From assembly GCA_907164885.2 (NCBI GenBank), contig OU015493.1, forward strand, positions 59,768,935 through 59,832,934: DNA of 64,000 nt. The letters run 5' to 3'. Below, one piece after another: positions 29,301 through 44,300 of the stretch; the first letter of the stretch is position 1; every line of letters starts with the position of its first letter. The stretch is from Dolomedes plantarius (Eukaryota > Arthropoda > Arachnida > Araneae > Dolomedidae). The notes below the pieces were generated by a model that saw nothing but the letters and a program-made list of their open reading frames with translations, was not told where the DNA came from and searched no databases. A program made the position numbers and the translations under genes.

Positions 29301-32300
29301 AATTTTTATTTATTTATTGATTATGGCTACCATATGTCCTCAAAATCTTAAAAGATTAATTTGCATATTTTGAATGCTTTAAATATTTAATTTTTGTTCT
29401 TTTAGATCCATGTACTTTCAACCCTTGTGGACTGAACAGTGAGTGCCATTCATTTGATCACCATTACGAATGTCGATGCAAAGAAGGTTTTGTAAGAGAT
29501 CCAAACAGTGATTCATCTTGCAAAGGTATGTTAATTAGAAGTTTGTCTATAAATTGATGAAATGCATTTTTATTTAGATCTAATGTTACTTTTTAGTTTT
29601 TACCAGTTGGCTCTTAAACAGTGTTTTGGTTTTCTTTATACAAGGAAGTTAATTTTTCAATTTCCTTTTTTTAAATTATCAGTTCGGGAGTCTGATGAAT
29701 GTGCAGAAGATGTTCAGTGTCCATCTTTTGGTCAGTGCAGACCTAATGATTTGGGCATTCTTAAATGTGCTGGTATGTATTATACTTTTATTAATTTTCA
29801 ACATGCATTAACCTTAATTATGTGCCATATACATGCAAAACTGATAACTTAAAGGTATCGAAATTGTGGTAAGGATATTACACACAACTGAACTTATGTC
29901 TGGTACTTAGGATATGAAAAACATGAAACAATGCTCTATTTTAACATTTATGATATACAGTGGAATCTCAATCGATCGTTCTTCAAATCATCGTTTTCCC
30001 ATATGTGTCACTTATTTCACCCAGTCCCGACGATCATATTGCTTTGTTATGTTCCTGCATCTATCGTTTTCCCGCATTTATCATTCAGTTCAGTCTGTCC
30101 CTTGAAAAATGATAGACCGAGATTCCACTGTATTTTATTTTAAAGAATTCAAAATGTGCTGTACTGTTCATAAATAAAATAAAATGATTATTTGTAACTA
30201 CTAAGATGTGCTGGACCTATACTTAAACCTTTGAACGGTATGTGCTAGTCCTGCACAAAATTTATATTTAAAGGTCATATATACATTTCTTATCTATGCT
30301 ACTTTTCATTTAGATTTTTTGTGTTAAATTAATCTGTAAAGGAAAGAAGTTTATATTTTGAAATTGGATTACAGATATAGGGATTGTCCTATATATCTTT
30401 CCATATGGCTAACATACACTTTTCCACATTGATTCACTACATAGAATTTTATTGATTTAAAAGTTGGTTTTAAAGTTGTATTTTATGTATTAGCATATGT
30501 GAGATATGACTTGTATTTTATAAATTGCAATGTATAAATTTTGTTTTGTAGTATTTATGCTATAAAATCTTTTCTAAATTTCAGAAATTTGCTTGGATTT
30601 CTCTTGTTCACCAAATGCTGATTGTGTTGCCATTAATCACAAAGGACAATGTACCTGTGAGGAGGGCTTTACCGGAGATCCAAATACTAGAGAAGGTTGC
30701 TTACGTAAGTATATTTGTAATGGTTTCAAGAAAAATAATTTCACCTAATATAGCATAAAACTTATCTATAAACCATTTTTTAAATTTATTATTTGCTTAA
30801 ATAGTTGAGTGAAAGATATAATAAAAAAATATTTTTTTACTGATATGGTATGTATTCTTTGGATTTATACTGATATTTCTATAATGTAGTCTTAAAAATT
30901 TTAAATGCTTAGCAGTGACATTGAATATTTGATAGAATAATTCATAAATGTGTAAAGAAAATCACGTGTAATTCACAAATTTTATAAAGTGAATAAAATA
31001 TTTTATTTTTGTGTGAGTAAATGTAAAAAATACCTGTTGTTGTTTAGAATATTAAACTTATCCTTTTTACAGCTATTAATCGGGATGAATGCAAACAGAG
31101 TGAACACTGTTCTTCAGCATCTGAATGTAGACGATCTGAGCAAGATGGAGTTTTGAAGTGTGTTGGTGAGTTAAATTTCTGTTATCTATTATTCAGAATT
31201 TATTTCAGTTCCGCATCAGTTGATTTCCCCCCAAATTATCTATTAATTTAAACTCAATTGAAAAGCATAATAATTTTATAATCAGTTCAAATATGGCAGA
31301 AGCTTTTTAAATTTTGTGTGTAAGCAAAACTTAAAAATATGAAGCAGATAGATTTTGTTTCATATGTCTGGGTTGTTCACCTAAGCAGTTGAGATATAAG
31401 ATATAAACAACTTGCCATATTACAAAAGTTCATTCATACATAACACTAAAAGGCTTTTCTTTAAGTATGAAGTTATGTTGCTCCCTGAAAGTATACAAAA
31501 AGGTCCTAATTTGTCAAATCATAGTCATCTCCCTAGTTTGGTGTTATTTCTTTTAAGTCCTATTTTTCTTGCTGCCATTTTGAAAAAAAGGGCTGAATGG
31601 CTAGAGAAATGGCCTTTGTTACCAGAGTCTGTGGGGTCAACTATATGCATGTTTGTACCCACTCAGAATTGGCTTTAAAGTTCAGATCCTGGTCTGTTTA
31701 ACCCACATGTTGCAAAAGAGTATCCTTTGTTCTAAAAAAAACTGACCAACTTACCATCGCAATCTTTGCCAAAATACTCTGGTAATGAATTTTTTCTGCT
31801 TGAAAGAGTTCTGTGTATTGCTGAAGTTCTCCTGAATCTAACTAAACATTTTCTTGTTTACTATTTTTTATTGTAGTATGTTTTAAAATGAATAATTATA
31901 TAACTAGAATCTCAGCTTTTGTGCATTGCATTAAAAAAAAAAGAAGAAGCAAAATGAGCCAATTTTATAAAATACTAACTTTTGATATTTTTATTACCTC
32001 CATATTTCATTCAGATGAACAGCACAAGTAGGAAAGTTAAAATTGTTGAATTTCAAAACTTTAAATTTATGTATTAATGCTTTGAAATTCAACATTAAGA
32101 ATTAAATTTGAGTTAACTCTCATAACCAGCCATACCATTTTAATATATGATAATGTTGATATTTTTTTTGGATTAAAAATGTTTTTAAATTCTTTTTACA
32201 GATGTATGTGATCATGTACAGTGTGGTCCCAATGCTGTTTGTTTAGCCGTTTCTCATATTGCACAATGTCAGTGTCCACAGGGTCTTTATATTGGTGATC

Positions 32301-35300
32301 CTTATGATTTGGTCAGAGGATGTCAGCAGGGTAAATATATAATTTTTATTAAAAAATCTTTAAATAGTTATTCGTTTGTAACTGGTTTCTTTTAGAAAAC
32401 TTAATAATTATTATACATGATATTCTAAACATCTATGTACCTATATTTCATTTAACTAAATTTTTATTTATTTCAGTGGAATGTATTACTGATGAAGACT
32501 GTTCACTTGATAAGAGCTGTGCTCCAGAAAATTATTGCTTGAGTAAGTTTCAAAATTCAGACTTTGTAATTGATATTTAATAAATATTTTAATTTAAAAT
32601 AGTTATTACTTTTAAAGTATATAGTGAGAGAGCAAAATGCAGTGTAGTAAAAAACATGAAGTGATTGCTAAGTGGTTGATTAATTATAAATCTTATACCA
32701 ATTTCTAACCTTTAAAACCTTTTTAAAATGTGAAAGTAAGAGAATTTAATGTGTCTGGAATTTCACTATCATTAATTCAAACTACTATCATCAGATCTTC
32801 CCTGTGAATATATCTAAAACACTTCAATTCAGTGTTATTTGTTTCCAGAGAGCCTCTTACTCATATGTGACATGTTACTAGAATGTTATTAATGAAAAAG
32901 AGCATCTCAATGATGACATCCAACAATATCTCATTTTTCTTTCAGTTAATTTAAAATCTAATACTTGACTGACTGCAAAATAACTTTGTATTCATTTTAT
33001 CAATTCTTAGTCTCATTGGTGTAAATATTTATATAGATACATATGATCATTCTGTGGAAAAGTTAAATATTATTTTTAAGAATAGTCTCTAGGATAAACT
33101 ACTGAATTGTTTTACTTTATTAATTATTTTCATGTAGCTTATAAGTTTCCAAATATTTTTAGATCCATGTTTGAACGGATGTGGAAAGAATGCAATATGT
33201 GTACCTGAAAATCACCATCGCACGTGCCAGTGTCCTGCTGGTATGACTGGGGATGCATATGGTAGAGGATGTAAAGCAATTCGCTTCTGTGAGAGTCACC
33301 CATGTCATCCCACAGCTAAATGTATTGACACAAAAGGAAGCTTTAAATGCCAGTGCCCACTTGACTACATTGGAGATCCAGTCCGAGAAGGTTGTCGCCA
33401 TCCGAACTCTTGTCCATCTGGTGATGCAGACTGTCGACCAGATGCTGCATGCTTACCAGATGTCAGTGGAGAAAATATGTGTAAAAATCCATGTGATGGA
33501 TTCCATTGTGGACCTAATTCATTCTGTGAGGTTGTAAACCATCGACCTCGATGCACATGCCCTTCAGGCTTTCGTGGTAATCCTGATCCTGATGATGCTT
33601 GTCTTCGAGTTTCAGTGTTCTGTCAAGACAGTAAGGAGTGTTCTGATAACCAAGCTTGTGTTGATGGACAATGCCGTTTGTTCTGTAGTTATGATAATGA
33701 ATGTGCTGTTGGTGAAAAGTGTATCAACAAGAGATGTGTCCTGCCATGCTTTGCGCACTCTGGTTGTCCAGCCAGAGAAGCTTGTGTTACAAGTGGTTAC
33801 TGTCAAGTAGGATGCCGAGATAATAATGACTGTCTATACAAAGAAGCATGTATTCAGAATAGATGTCAAAACCCATGTGAGATCAAGGGGGTCTGTGGAC
33901 CCAATGCTGTATGCCAAGTTATTGACCATAAGGCAACATGTGAATGTCCTCCTGGTTTTGAAGGATCTCCATCGCCTGTTTTGGGTTGCAAGAGAGTCTA
34001 TCAAGTGTGCTCACCAACTATTTATTGTCCACCGGGTATGAATTGTATTGGTGAACGTTGTAGGGCACCATGCAGTAATTGTGTCGATGGAGAAGTTTGT
34101 GTCAATGGAGTATGTATGAGTAAGTACTGTTTCTTAATTATGTTAAAATATTTCCAATTAAAATTCTTTACTTTTGTTTCAAAATATTAATTTAAATTGT
34201 TTTCTTTTAATTCTAATGTGGAGAATAAAAATTTGGCATGATAGATGCTTTGCATGTTTCTAAAAATAGTTTTATTGCAAAACATGTTGTTAATTTCTAA
34301 TAAAGCATAGTATAAAACTAGTTTTTTGCTGAAATAAGGGTCATCTTTGAGAAGTCTTTAATTTCTTTAAATTTTCTACTTTTTAGTATAAATAACTTTT
34401 AAAACTAATTTACATTTTTCTTGCAGTTATTTGTTCAACTGACAATAGCTGTCCAGTTGGAGAAGTGTGTATTAATCAGTATTGTCAAGGTATGTATGCT
34501 GTCTGTGTATTTGCAAATGAATTGCTTTTATGAAAAATATATTTCACTTTGAATTAATATCTAAACATTGTTAATAAAATGTTCTCATTACATTTTTACA
34601 GTTGGCTGCAGAACGGATGGAGACTGTCGTCTTAATGAAGTTTGTGGTGCTAATCGTTGTACATGCAGACCTGGATTCAATCCAACACCATCTGGATGTG
34701 AAGGTATGAAAACATTATTTTTATTTTTTCTTCCTTTTTCAAGTCAATCAGTGATTATTTTTAATGATTTTTTTATGGTAATCTTACTTAACATTTTTTG
34801 TACTCCTTATATTAGACAACAACGAATGTCTCTCTAATCCATGCCACCCAACTGCCCTATGCATTAATTCAGCTGGTAGCTACTATTGTCAGTGTAGAGA
34901 AGGAGATATTGGAGATGGATACACTGGATGTAAGTACACTCCTTTCAGTTCCTGTACTGACCACATTTTATAGTCTTTTTAGAGAATTCTTGTTATAACC
35001 TTCTTTTGTAATATGGAATTCATTTATATGTATTCATACCTATGATTATATCATTATTTTAATTTAAATCAATTAATTTTTTAAAATTTTGAAACAGTTG
35101 AATGTAATTTTTAAGTTTCCTAGAAATTCAGTTATTCTTAATTTGGGCACGGTGGCCCAGTTGGCTAAGGCAGCCAGTCAGTGATCAGAACGTCACTGGT
35201 TTGGTGCCCATCACTGAAAAATCCACCACTGTTTACACTAACAGTGGCTGGCGCACAAAAATCTGTCATGCCTGCAATGTTCTCCAAGTTCTCAAATTTA

Positions 35301-38300
35301 CCTCTGGAGGTGCAGGGTCAAGTGTACCGGTCTTTTCACTTGACTCGGCTCTAAATTACAGGACTGGCTTGTAAGGGGTAGTACTGGCCACCTTTACAGT
35401 GCCCCCTTAAATGAATGGCCAGCAGTCTTGCGGTGTACATACAGGTGAATGTCTAGCGACAAGTGCCTCCGTGTTTGAAAAAAAAGGTTATTTTTAATCA
35501 GAATATAAAACTAAACATTAAATCATTACATAAATTGCATTTATGAGATCTAAATCTAGATTCTAATTTTTAGAATTTAATGCTGTTCAACCTCTTTTGA
35601 AACTGTCACTTTAAAAGTCACTTTGTACTGTGATTGTGGTTCTTTTAGATTGAGGATTTTCTAAAAAATAAATGTTTCTGTAATTTATAGGCCGACCACA
35701 AGGAGAATGTCCAAATGGTGACAGAGATTGTCCAACTACAGCTGCTTGTGGCATAGATGAACAAGGCATACCAAAATGCATAAGTAAGTGTATTTTTTCA
35801 AAAAATATTACATAAATCATAACTGTTATTGATTATAAAAAAAAAAATTTCACACAATTAGGGACAATCAACAAACTTTAGATATTTCTTTCTAGAACTT
35901 GCACTGTTAATTTAAAGGAATATTTTTTATAGCAGGATATTTCTGAAACATATGATCAAAATTTTAGGTATAATTACTGAAAATTGAATACATTGAGAGT
36001 AGATTTCATATTTATGAATAGGTACAAACCAATTTCTATACGTTAAAAACAGTAGCATTAAAATATTTGTCTGTTGATTATTAGTTTATTTTTCTTGTAC
36101 ATTTATCTGAATGATAGTATCGACACTTTATGAATTTTGAGCATTATTGTTATAAAATTTGTTTTATTTTATATTTATTATTATAGTTTGTTCTTAGATT
36201 ATTCAACTTATGTATGTTACTATATACTTAAATTCATATTTAAATTTTAGATCCATGCGACAGCAAGCCATGTGGTCCAAATGCAGAATGCAGTGTCTCT
36301 AATCATGCACCTCAGTGCCATTGTCCTAAATACGGATTATACACTGGGGATCCATATGAAATTTCTAGAGGATGTGTTCAAGGTATCGAAGAATTTATAG
36401 TTAAATTTCAATACCTCCATAATATTTTAAATATGAATTGTACATTATGACTCTATATTATATTATGAAGTTTAATGTTATATTAAGTGCCAGTAAAACA
36501 GTGTAAGTTATAAATATATAGATTTACAATTTTTAAAATTCTTTTACAGTGGATTGCTTACAGGACAGTGATTGCAACCTCGATCGACAGTGTATAAACT
36601 ATGTTTGTGAAAGTAAGTTGCAATTTTTATATAAAATCTACAGACTATACTTTGTGTAAACTTAATTCATATTTCAGTTGTTAGGGTCATACTGTTCCAT
36701 CTTACTTCACAATACAATATTCTAATTTCCTGTTTCCTTTCATAAACTTCCATGTGAAATTATTTTAATTTTTAAATACTGATTTTTCTGTTGTGAAAAA
36801 ACAAATAACACTTGTCTAGACAAATATAGTGATTTTAAATGTAGGTAATAAAATTCTGTAAAATCAGATTTTAAAATTTTATTATACTGTAATGTAAAGC
36901 ACTGTTTTTATTATGTCTAAAACATATACTATTTTATAATAATATTTTGATATTTTTCCAGGTCCATGTGTAAGAGTAAATTGTGGTCAATATGGTACTT
37001 GCGTTGTAAGAAACAGACAAGCCTCTTGTAGATGTGAACCAGGTTATGAAAATAATGGACAACTAACTTGTGTTGGTATGTATTAATTTGTGTGTACTAA
37101 AATCTGATCATATTACTTATAAAAGATTAATTATCATGAAATAAATCTGTTAATTTTTCTCCAAAAGAATATGAATTAAAAATAGACTATTTATGTCTCG
37201 TCACTTGACTCTGTTCTAAATTATGAGACTGGCTTGTATGGGGTAATGCTGGCCACCTATACGGTGCCTCCTTAAATGAATGGCCAGCAGTCTGGCCCTT
37301 TACTGTGAATTAATGGCGTCATAGCCAATCTTCTGGGCATTTGTAATAAATAAATAAATATTTATGAACATTTTGTAATTTGCCTTTTAATTGTCCTCAT
37401 ACAAAAATATTAGAAGCTTTCTCAGGAATTTTTTTTTTCTAAGATACGTTTTAGATCTGTTGGCAAATGCTTTATTCCTTTATATGATAAACCAAATGTA
37501 AAAAAATCTGTGGGATAGGCCTGTATATGATGCCTTCATTTTACTGGTATTACAACTATATTTTATAATTTAAGAAAAATTTAACAATAAGAAGAATTTA
37601 ATGACTTTTTAAAATTTTATTTACTTATTTATTTTTGTCAGGAATGAGACACTTTATTAGTTTTACCCTTAAAGCATTTTAAAACATTTTTGTCTTATGG
37701 GATGATCCATTTATTTGCCTATGTGCATACTTCAAAATGGAGTAGTTCAAAGTACAATAGTATAGTATTAAATAGCTTTTATATGAATGTAAAATTATAG
37801 CATATGTATCAAATTTAGAGCTGTTAATTTCATATTTAACTTATTCGTTAACCTACACTTTCCAAAACATGAAACTCTTAGCAAATTACTCATTGATATA
37901 TTCTTGACTGTAGAAAAATTTTGTTTTAATTTTCTGTTGATTTTATTTCATAACATGGACCAAAAGTTTACTGAAATTTCTGTGTTTTGCATTTAGATTG
38001 TTATAAATATTTTTATTCATATATTGTATGTATCATATGTAAAAAGTATACCATTGAATGTGCTTAATTTTTTCTCTGTTTGTAGATGTGGATGAATGTA
38101 GACAGCATCCTTGCCATCCTACAGCTGTATGTGAAAATAATCCTGGCAGTTTCTCATGTCGCTGCCCAACAGGATTAACTGGAAATCCACTCATTCATCC
38201 TGGATGTAAGGCTCAAATTTTTACTCAAAACTCCATATTGTTTTGTTTATCGTAATGTTTTGTTGTTGTTGTCCCGTTGTTGTTTATTTATTTTCCTCAC

Positions 38301-41300
38301 TGTATTATATAATCATTTACTATCCTTTAAAATTGCTGAAAGATTATGTATTTTAACTTCATAAATTTATAAGTTTTTGTGTTTTAAGTTTATATTATAC
38401 AGTCAGAGGCTCCAGTTTATTTTTGTAGAATGCATTTCATCTCTTCTAAATATTTTATCGTACAATTTATTTAGGTCATGATCCAAACATGTGTTTCAAT
38501 GGAGATTCTGATTGTGCAGACTCTGCAGCATGTATTCGAGTAAAAGGAGAACCTTATTGCAGAGGTGAGTATCTGAACAGTAGATTTATGCTGTACCATT
38601 AAGCTCATATTATAACTATGCAAGATTTAATATTATTCATTAAAGTCTTAAAATATAATTCCTTTTTGAAATTTTAACCATGAAATATACAGTCAAACCC
38701 CGTTATAGTGAACCCGGTATATAACAAACTCACAGATATAACAAATGAAAATTTTGGTCCTGTCGTTTTCCTATTATACATAATTTAATTAGTATTGTGT
38801 CAGTTTAATGTAATCAATTTTAGTCGATTTAATTCATTATCATTTTTAATATTTATCATTTTTTAATACATCATTATTGAATACACATTGCAACTAATGA
38901 GTTATACATTTTGTGAACTCTAGCATTTTTCTTAACGGTTTGGACATAGCGAACTGCCTGATAGAGCGAACAAAACCTTTGGTCCCTTGAAGTTATGATG
39001 GGGTTCAACTGTATTTCATTTTACATTTCATGTATACTCTATTTTGTGTCTGTTGTTTTATCTCAACAGCTGTTAGCCATAAAACTATTTATTTAAAACT
39101 TGATTATTTGTTTTCATTTATTGCTTTCATATATGAATTGTTTTTATAGTGAAGCAAGTATCTGTGAATCAGAAAGTATTAAAGTTAAAATATTAATAAT
39201 TAATCATATGTTAGTGTATAATGGTAAAATATTATCTGAACTCTAATTGCTTCTAAAATTGTTAGTATATTAATAAATTATTACTGACTCATGAAATTCG
39301 ATACGCTGCAATAGTATAAATTAATTCACCTTCTTTGCTAGATCCATGTGAATCACCAACAGCTTGTGGAGTTAATGCAGACTGTAGAACTGTGAGTCAC
39401 CGAGTTGTATGTTCATGCCCACCTGGCTATACAGGAGATCCTGGTTATCGATGTGCTAAAGGTTTGTTTTATGCAAAATCTTAATCTTTATTTTCTAAAA
39501 CTTTACTTTAGATGCCTTTTATATTTATGATATTAGTATTTTGTCATACTGATATATGGATTACTTATTTCTTTTAGTTGAGTGTACTGTTAATGAGGAA
39601 TGCCGAGATAATCAAGTATGTGAGAAGAATAAGTGTATTGGTAAGAAATTTTAATTTATGTTTTTATATTTGTATTTTATTTTTATATTACAGCTTATGC
39701 CTTTTAGATTTATGGAAAGAATTTTTTTTCTTCTTTTTAAATTTCTTTTATTATAAATTTATGCATCTGTATATAACTGTAATTATAAGGAATATTTAGA
39801 TTATTTTATTTTTGTATATTGAATGTTTCTAAGAAACATTAAAATTGTTTAAATACTTTACAACGTATTAAATTTTTTTCATATAGATGCTTTAAATGTA
39901 TCAGAACTATAAAGTTTTAGTTTATAATTAATAATTCATAAATATTCTAGTTATTTTAAAAATCATTAAACAATATATGTTATAATAGATGCTTTATTTT
40001 GATATAAGATTTTAATTAAAATTAATTTTTAAATACTTCGTTAAACTTGTTTTCATCTAATTTATCTTGTACTTTTATGAAATTGTTTGAATAACTAACT
40101 TGGATATTCAAACAATTAATATTATTAATGTATTGTTATCCATTTATTATCATATATATAATAAAGAGATTGCATATTTCAATGTAACTATATTTTAACT
40201 TTACATTGTTATTTCTTGAAATCCTGTTCACTCATATTCAAAATTATTTGTTAGTAATTATTATTTTTAAACTGTTTACTTATGCTAAAAAATTTTTTAG
40301 ATGCATGCTCCAGCCAGGCAAATTGTGGACAAAACACTGTATGCCAAGCTAAAAATCATGGTGCCATTTGTAGATGTAGAGATGGATTTTATGGAGATCC
40401 TATTGCTGGCTGCAGAAGTGAGTAAATCAACATGTTTTCCTGATTATTATTTTTAACATATCAGAACTTATTGGTAAATGTTATGATGTGATTCATAATG
40501 TGATATGATTATTTCTTTATTGTCTTGCAGAGATCATTCCTTGTGATACTGATATTAACTGTCCAGCTGGTGAATTGTGTCAGAAAGGCGTATGCAATGG
40601 TAAATATAATCCTATATTGTAATACTTAAATTACTATAAAAAATTTGTTTTATTTATCATAGAGGAAAGTTTTCCATCCAAGGTTTTATTTCAAGCTTAT
40701 ATATTGTAAAATTTAAAAAAATTTTGTCATTGGAAAAATAAATTCCCCAGTTTTATAATTTTTTAAAGATTTTAAATTTGTGTCAATACTAGGTATGTGA
40801 TATTTTAAAATTTATGTCTATTAATATAGGCTTCATGAACATACTCATTGCATTAAAGCTCATTATAGGTTCCTTAACATAGCACTGACAACTAGTAAAT
40901 GAGAGGAATCAGAATTATAACCCATTTTTGCATGGGATTTGCATGTGTGCACTGCCTCTTGCTACAGTGTGGTACATGCAGTTTTGTCACTGTCTGTTTG
41001 AACCCATGATTAGAATATTTATAGAGGAAATTTAGTCTTGCTTATTAACTCCTTCCTTCTCGCTCCCATCAAAATTACAGGGTAAGGTTTTGCCTTTTAT
41101 TTCTAGTGCCCGTGATATTTCTGGGCTGGAGTGTTTAAAAGTTACGCACCAAAAAAATTAAAATAATCCATTTCATTTACCCTGAAAAAAATTTATTTCT
41201 TATTTTACATACCAGATGGCAGCACCAGACTATTTGTAATGTAATTGGGGATGGTTTTTTTCTTTTTAAATTTCTTTTAAAAACTAGATGTGTTAGACCA

Positions 41301-44300
41301 AGAAATAAATGGAATCCTCCGGGAAAAAATAGGCACTTTTATTACCATTTTCTTGAAAATGTGATTGTTAAGGGATTAATGTCTATTTTTAACAGCAGAA
41401 GCACATCAAGAACTTAACTCAAATACCTATATAACCAGATAATCATGAAGAACATTGAAAGATGCCACTTAGCATAGGAAAAGAAAGCTTGAATAATGTG
41501 TAAACATTTAACCTTATACAGCATTAGAAAGATTGGAAAGCTTTCAAAATAAGATATTTTGGCAGAAAACTATGGGCAAAAATTAGTATTCAAAATAGGT
41601 TAATAAAGCTTATATATTGAAAGATATTGTAGTTTTTATATCTGAGCATATCTAATTGTATAGGATTATGATATGGAACATTTTATAAAGCTTATCACAA
41701 TGAAGTACAACATTAATATAATGTCTGGTGTAAATAAGTTGTGTGGTGTTCAAGAATTTTTCAAATTAGTTTACTAAAATATTTATTTTATATATATACT
41801 CTGATTATACATATATATTTTATTTTTATTTTTAATCTAGTTCCATGTAATAGAGACAGAGATTGTGGTTCAAAAGAACGTTGTGAACTGGGACGTTGTG
41901 TTTGTAAGTATTTGCAGTCCTAATGGTTTTGAAGGAAATTTATCTTATTCTCTTTTATATATTTTATTTACATTGAGCAAACTGGATGACCTGTGATTCC
42001 ATTGTATTTGATTTATTTATGACCATCTCTTTTGTTTTCAGCTATATGCCTTGCTGATAGTGAATGTCCTGAACACCAAGTATGCAGTGCAGGAAAGTGT
42101 ATCACTGGTAGGTTGAAATGCTCTTTATCATGCAATATAAATTTTAATTGTATGTCAGGGAAATAAGATTAATTAAAAATTTAAAATTTGTGCTGTGAAT
42201 AAAATTTATTCCACGAGTTCAAGATATTAAGTAACGTTAATAAAAATCTTAAATTAAAACTTTAATAAAAACTCTAAGTTTTTGTAAAACTTCTTACTGT
42301 TATTTGATCTAAAAAAAATAAAAAAATATTTAAACATGTATTATTGAAATTTGGGAATAATTTGAAGAATTAGTACTTATTTTTAGAAGTAGTTATTTGA
42401 ATAAATAAGTTTCATGTAAGATATCTGTACCTGTTTTTATATTTCTTGAAATATACTGATAATTTTTTTTCTTGCAAGCTTGCATGCACTTTTTGTATAT
42501 ACATTTATTTAATATCTTTCTCAGAGAGTAATTTCAAAATTTAATTTGCATTCAAATTAATATTATTTCAAAGGAAGTGAGGTGCTTATAGAACTTCTGA
42601 AATTTTTTTATTAATTTTTAACAATTTATAAAATTTTAATCTATGTAGAATGATTTTGTTTTACTCTTTAAACAAAATCAAGTTAAAAGCTAGTGCAATG
42701 ATCCACAAGGAATGTAAATACATGCTAATGATTATAGTTTTATCATAAATCTTTTGCAACCAATTTTATTGAACTTGAACTCATACTTTGTATTACACAC
42801 TTAATTTTCTTTCTTTGTTTTCATATAGTTGACCGTTGCAGTGGAGACACTCAGTGCCATGATAATCAAGTTTGCAGAGCTAGTGTCAAGGGATATAATG
42901 ATTGTATAGGTAAAGACTCTTTATAAATTCATTCTATTTTCGGAAAAATCTGTATAATGTTACCTAAAAAGTGGTAAAATTTCAATTTCCTTGTTTCTTA
43001 ATGTTGTGGTATATTTAATATCTAATAGTGAATGCCTCAGGAACAAGTTTTGAAAGTAATTATAAATTTATTGCTAACTTGTAAATGCTCATCATCATGT
43101 AACTTAAAATGCAATGATTGTTTTCATTACAGCAATATCCTTAAATGTCATTAAAATTTAGAGTTTTAATCACAGTTTTATACTTTTAATTCATTGTATA
43201 CTGCTTTATTTTGAATATGTTTCATTCTGTCTTGCAAATAATTGAAAATAACTTCCCCCTCTAAACTTCAGATAAATTACTTTATTCTATTTTGATGTGT
43301 TTTCATTTTTTAAATGTAAAATCACATAGCACTTGTTTATCACTTACAAATTTCTGTGCATTTTTCCATCTTAGATCCATGTGATTTGGTTTTGTGTGCT
43401 CCACATGCTCACTGTGATTCTAGAGGACACTCTGCTATTTGTAAATGTGAAAAAGGTTACATCGGAGATCCTGTTGACAGAGGATGTGAACCTGGTATGT
43501 TCACATTTAATGATTTTACTTAACAAATGAGATTAATTATTTGTTTTTTAATCTATGTATTGCTACCTATCTATTATAATATCAATTTCAGTTTGAATTT
43601 AAACCTTTTGTTTATATTAAATTATTCAGTTTTGGGAAATATTTTTTCCTAATTTTTTTATTTTTAAATCTTAGTTGAATGCTTGACAAATCAAGACTGT
43701 CCCAATACTGAAGTTTGTGAGAAATATGAATGTGTTGGTAAGTTACCAGCTGCTATTATTTATTTCCTTTTAATATTGTCAATTTCCTGAAATATATTTA
43801 GGTTTTTTATTATATGTTTCTTTCATCTAAATTATCAAATTACATTTTATCAGGTGGTGATCACTACTTAAACAAACTTTGCATTTGTGTCCTTAATCTT
43901 GAAATTTTCAAATTAGAATTTTTAAAAGGAATAGGAGAATTTAATTTACACTGAAATGTGACAACTTCTTTTATGAACTATTTTGTACCTCAACCTTACA
44001 ATACATCATCATGTTGCTGTTCTGGGGGAACAATGACACAAGCGAAATTCATCAACTTATTCAGGAAAGGTGAAAATAAGAAAGCCATTCATGATTAATG
44101 TTTATTACAATACATGAGAAACTTTGATAATGAAAATGGGGTTAATAATTGCAGATTTGTAACTGATAAATAATGTTACTCATTCAGAAAAGTTTTGAAA
44201 AATTTTCCCCCAAAATTTGCATTTGTGCCACTTGAAGCAGCAGTAATGGATAGTAAGAAGGCTAGCCTTGCAAAAGTCTTTAGGGTTTTCAGTTATCATT

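Noticed and set aside
31412..31678. 88-codon open frame in intron 56
   Set aside because: No splice-compatible borders with phase 1, no cysteine pattern and no recognised family; the region looks like decayed repeat.
33159..33806. Open reading frames on the minus strand across exon 59 (33159-33401, 33365-33556, 33612-33806)
   Set aside because: They mirror the cysteine-rich + strand coding sequence and exist only because that exon has no stops. Their peptides look like no known family.
35143..35230. Functional tRNA gene at the SINE head
   Set aside because: Box A is present but the sequence cannot be folded by eye into a full cloverleaf with acceptor stem, and it continues into a SINE body with an A-tail.
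40900..41300. Possible missed coding exon in the less AT-rich part of intron 72
   Set aside because: Read in all three forward frames, no EGF or DPY cysteine pattern between an AG and a GT was found.
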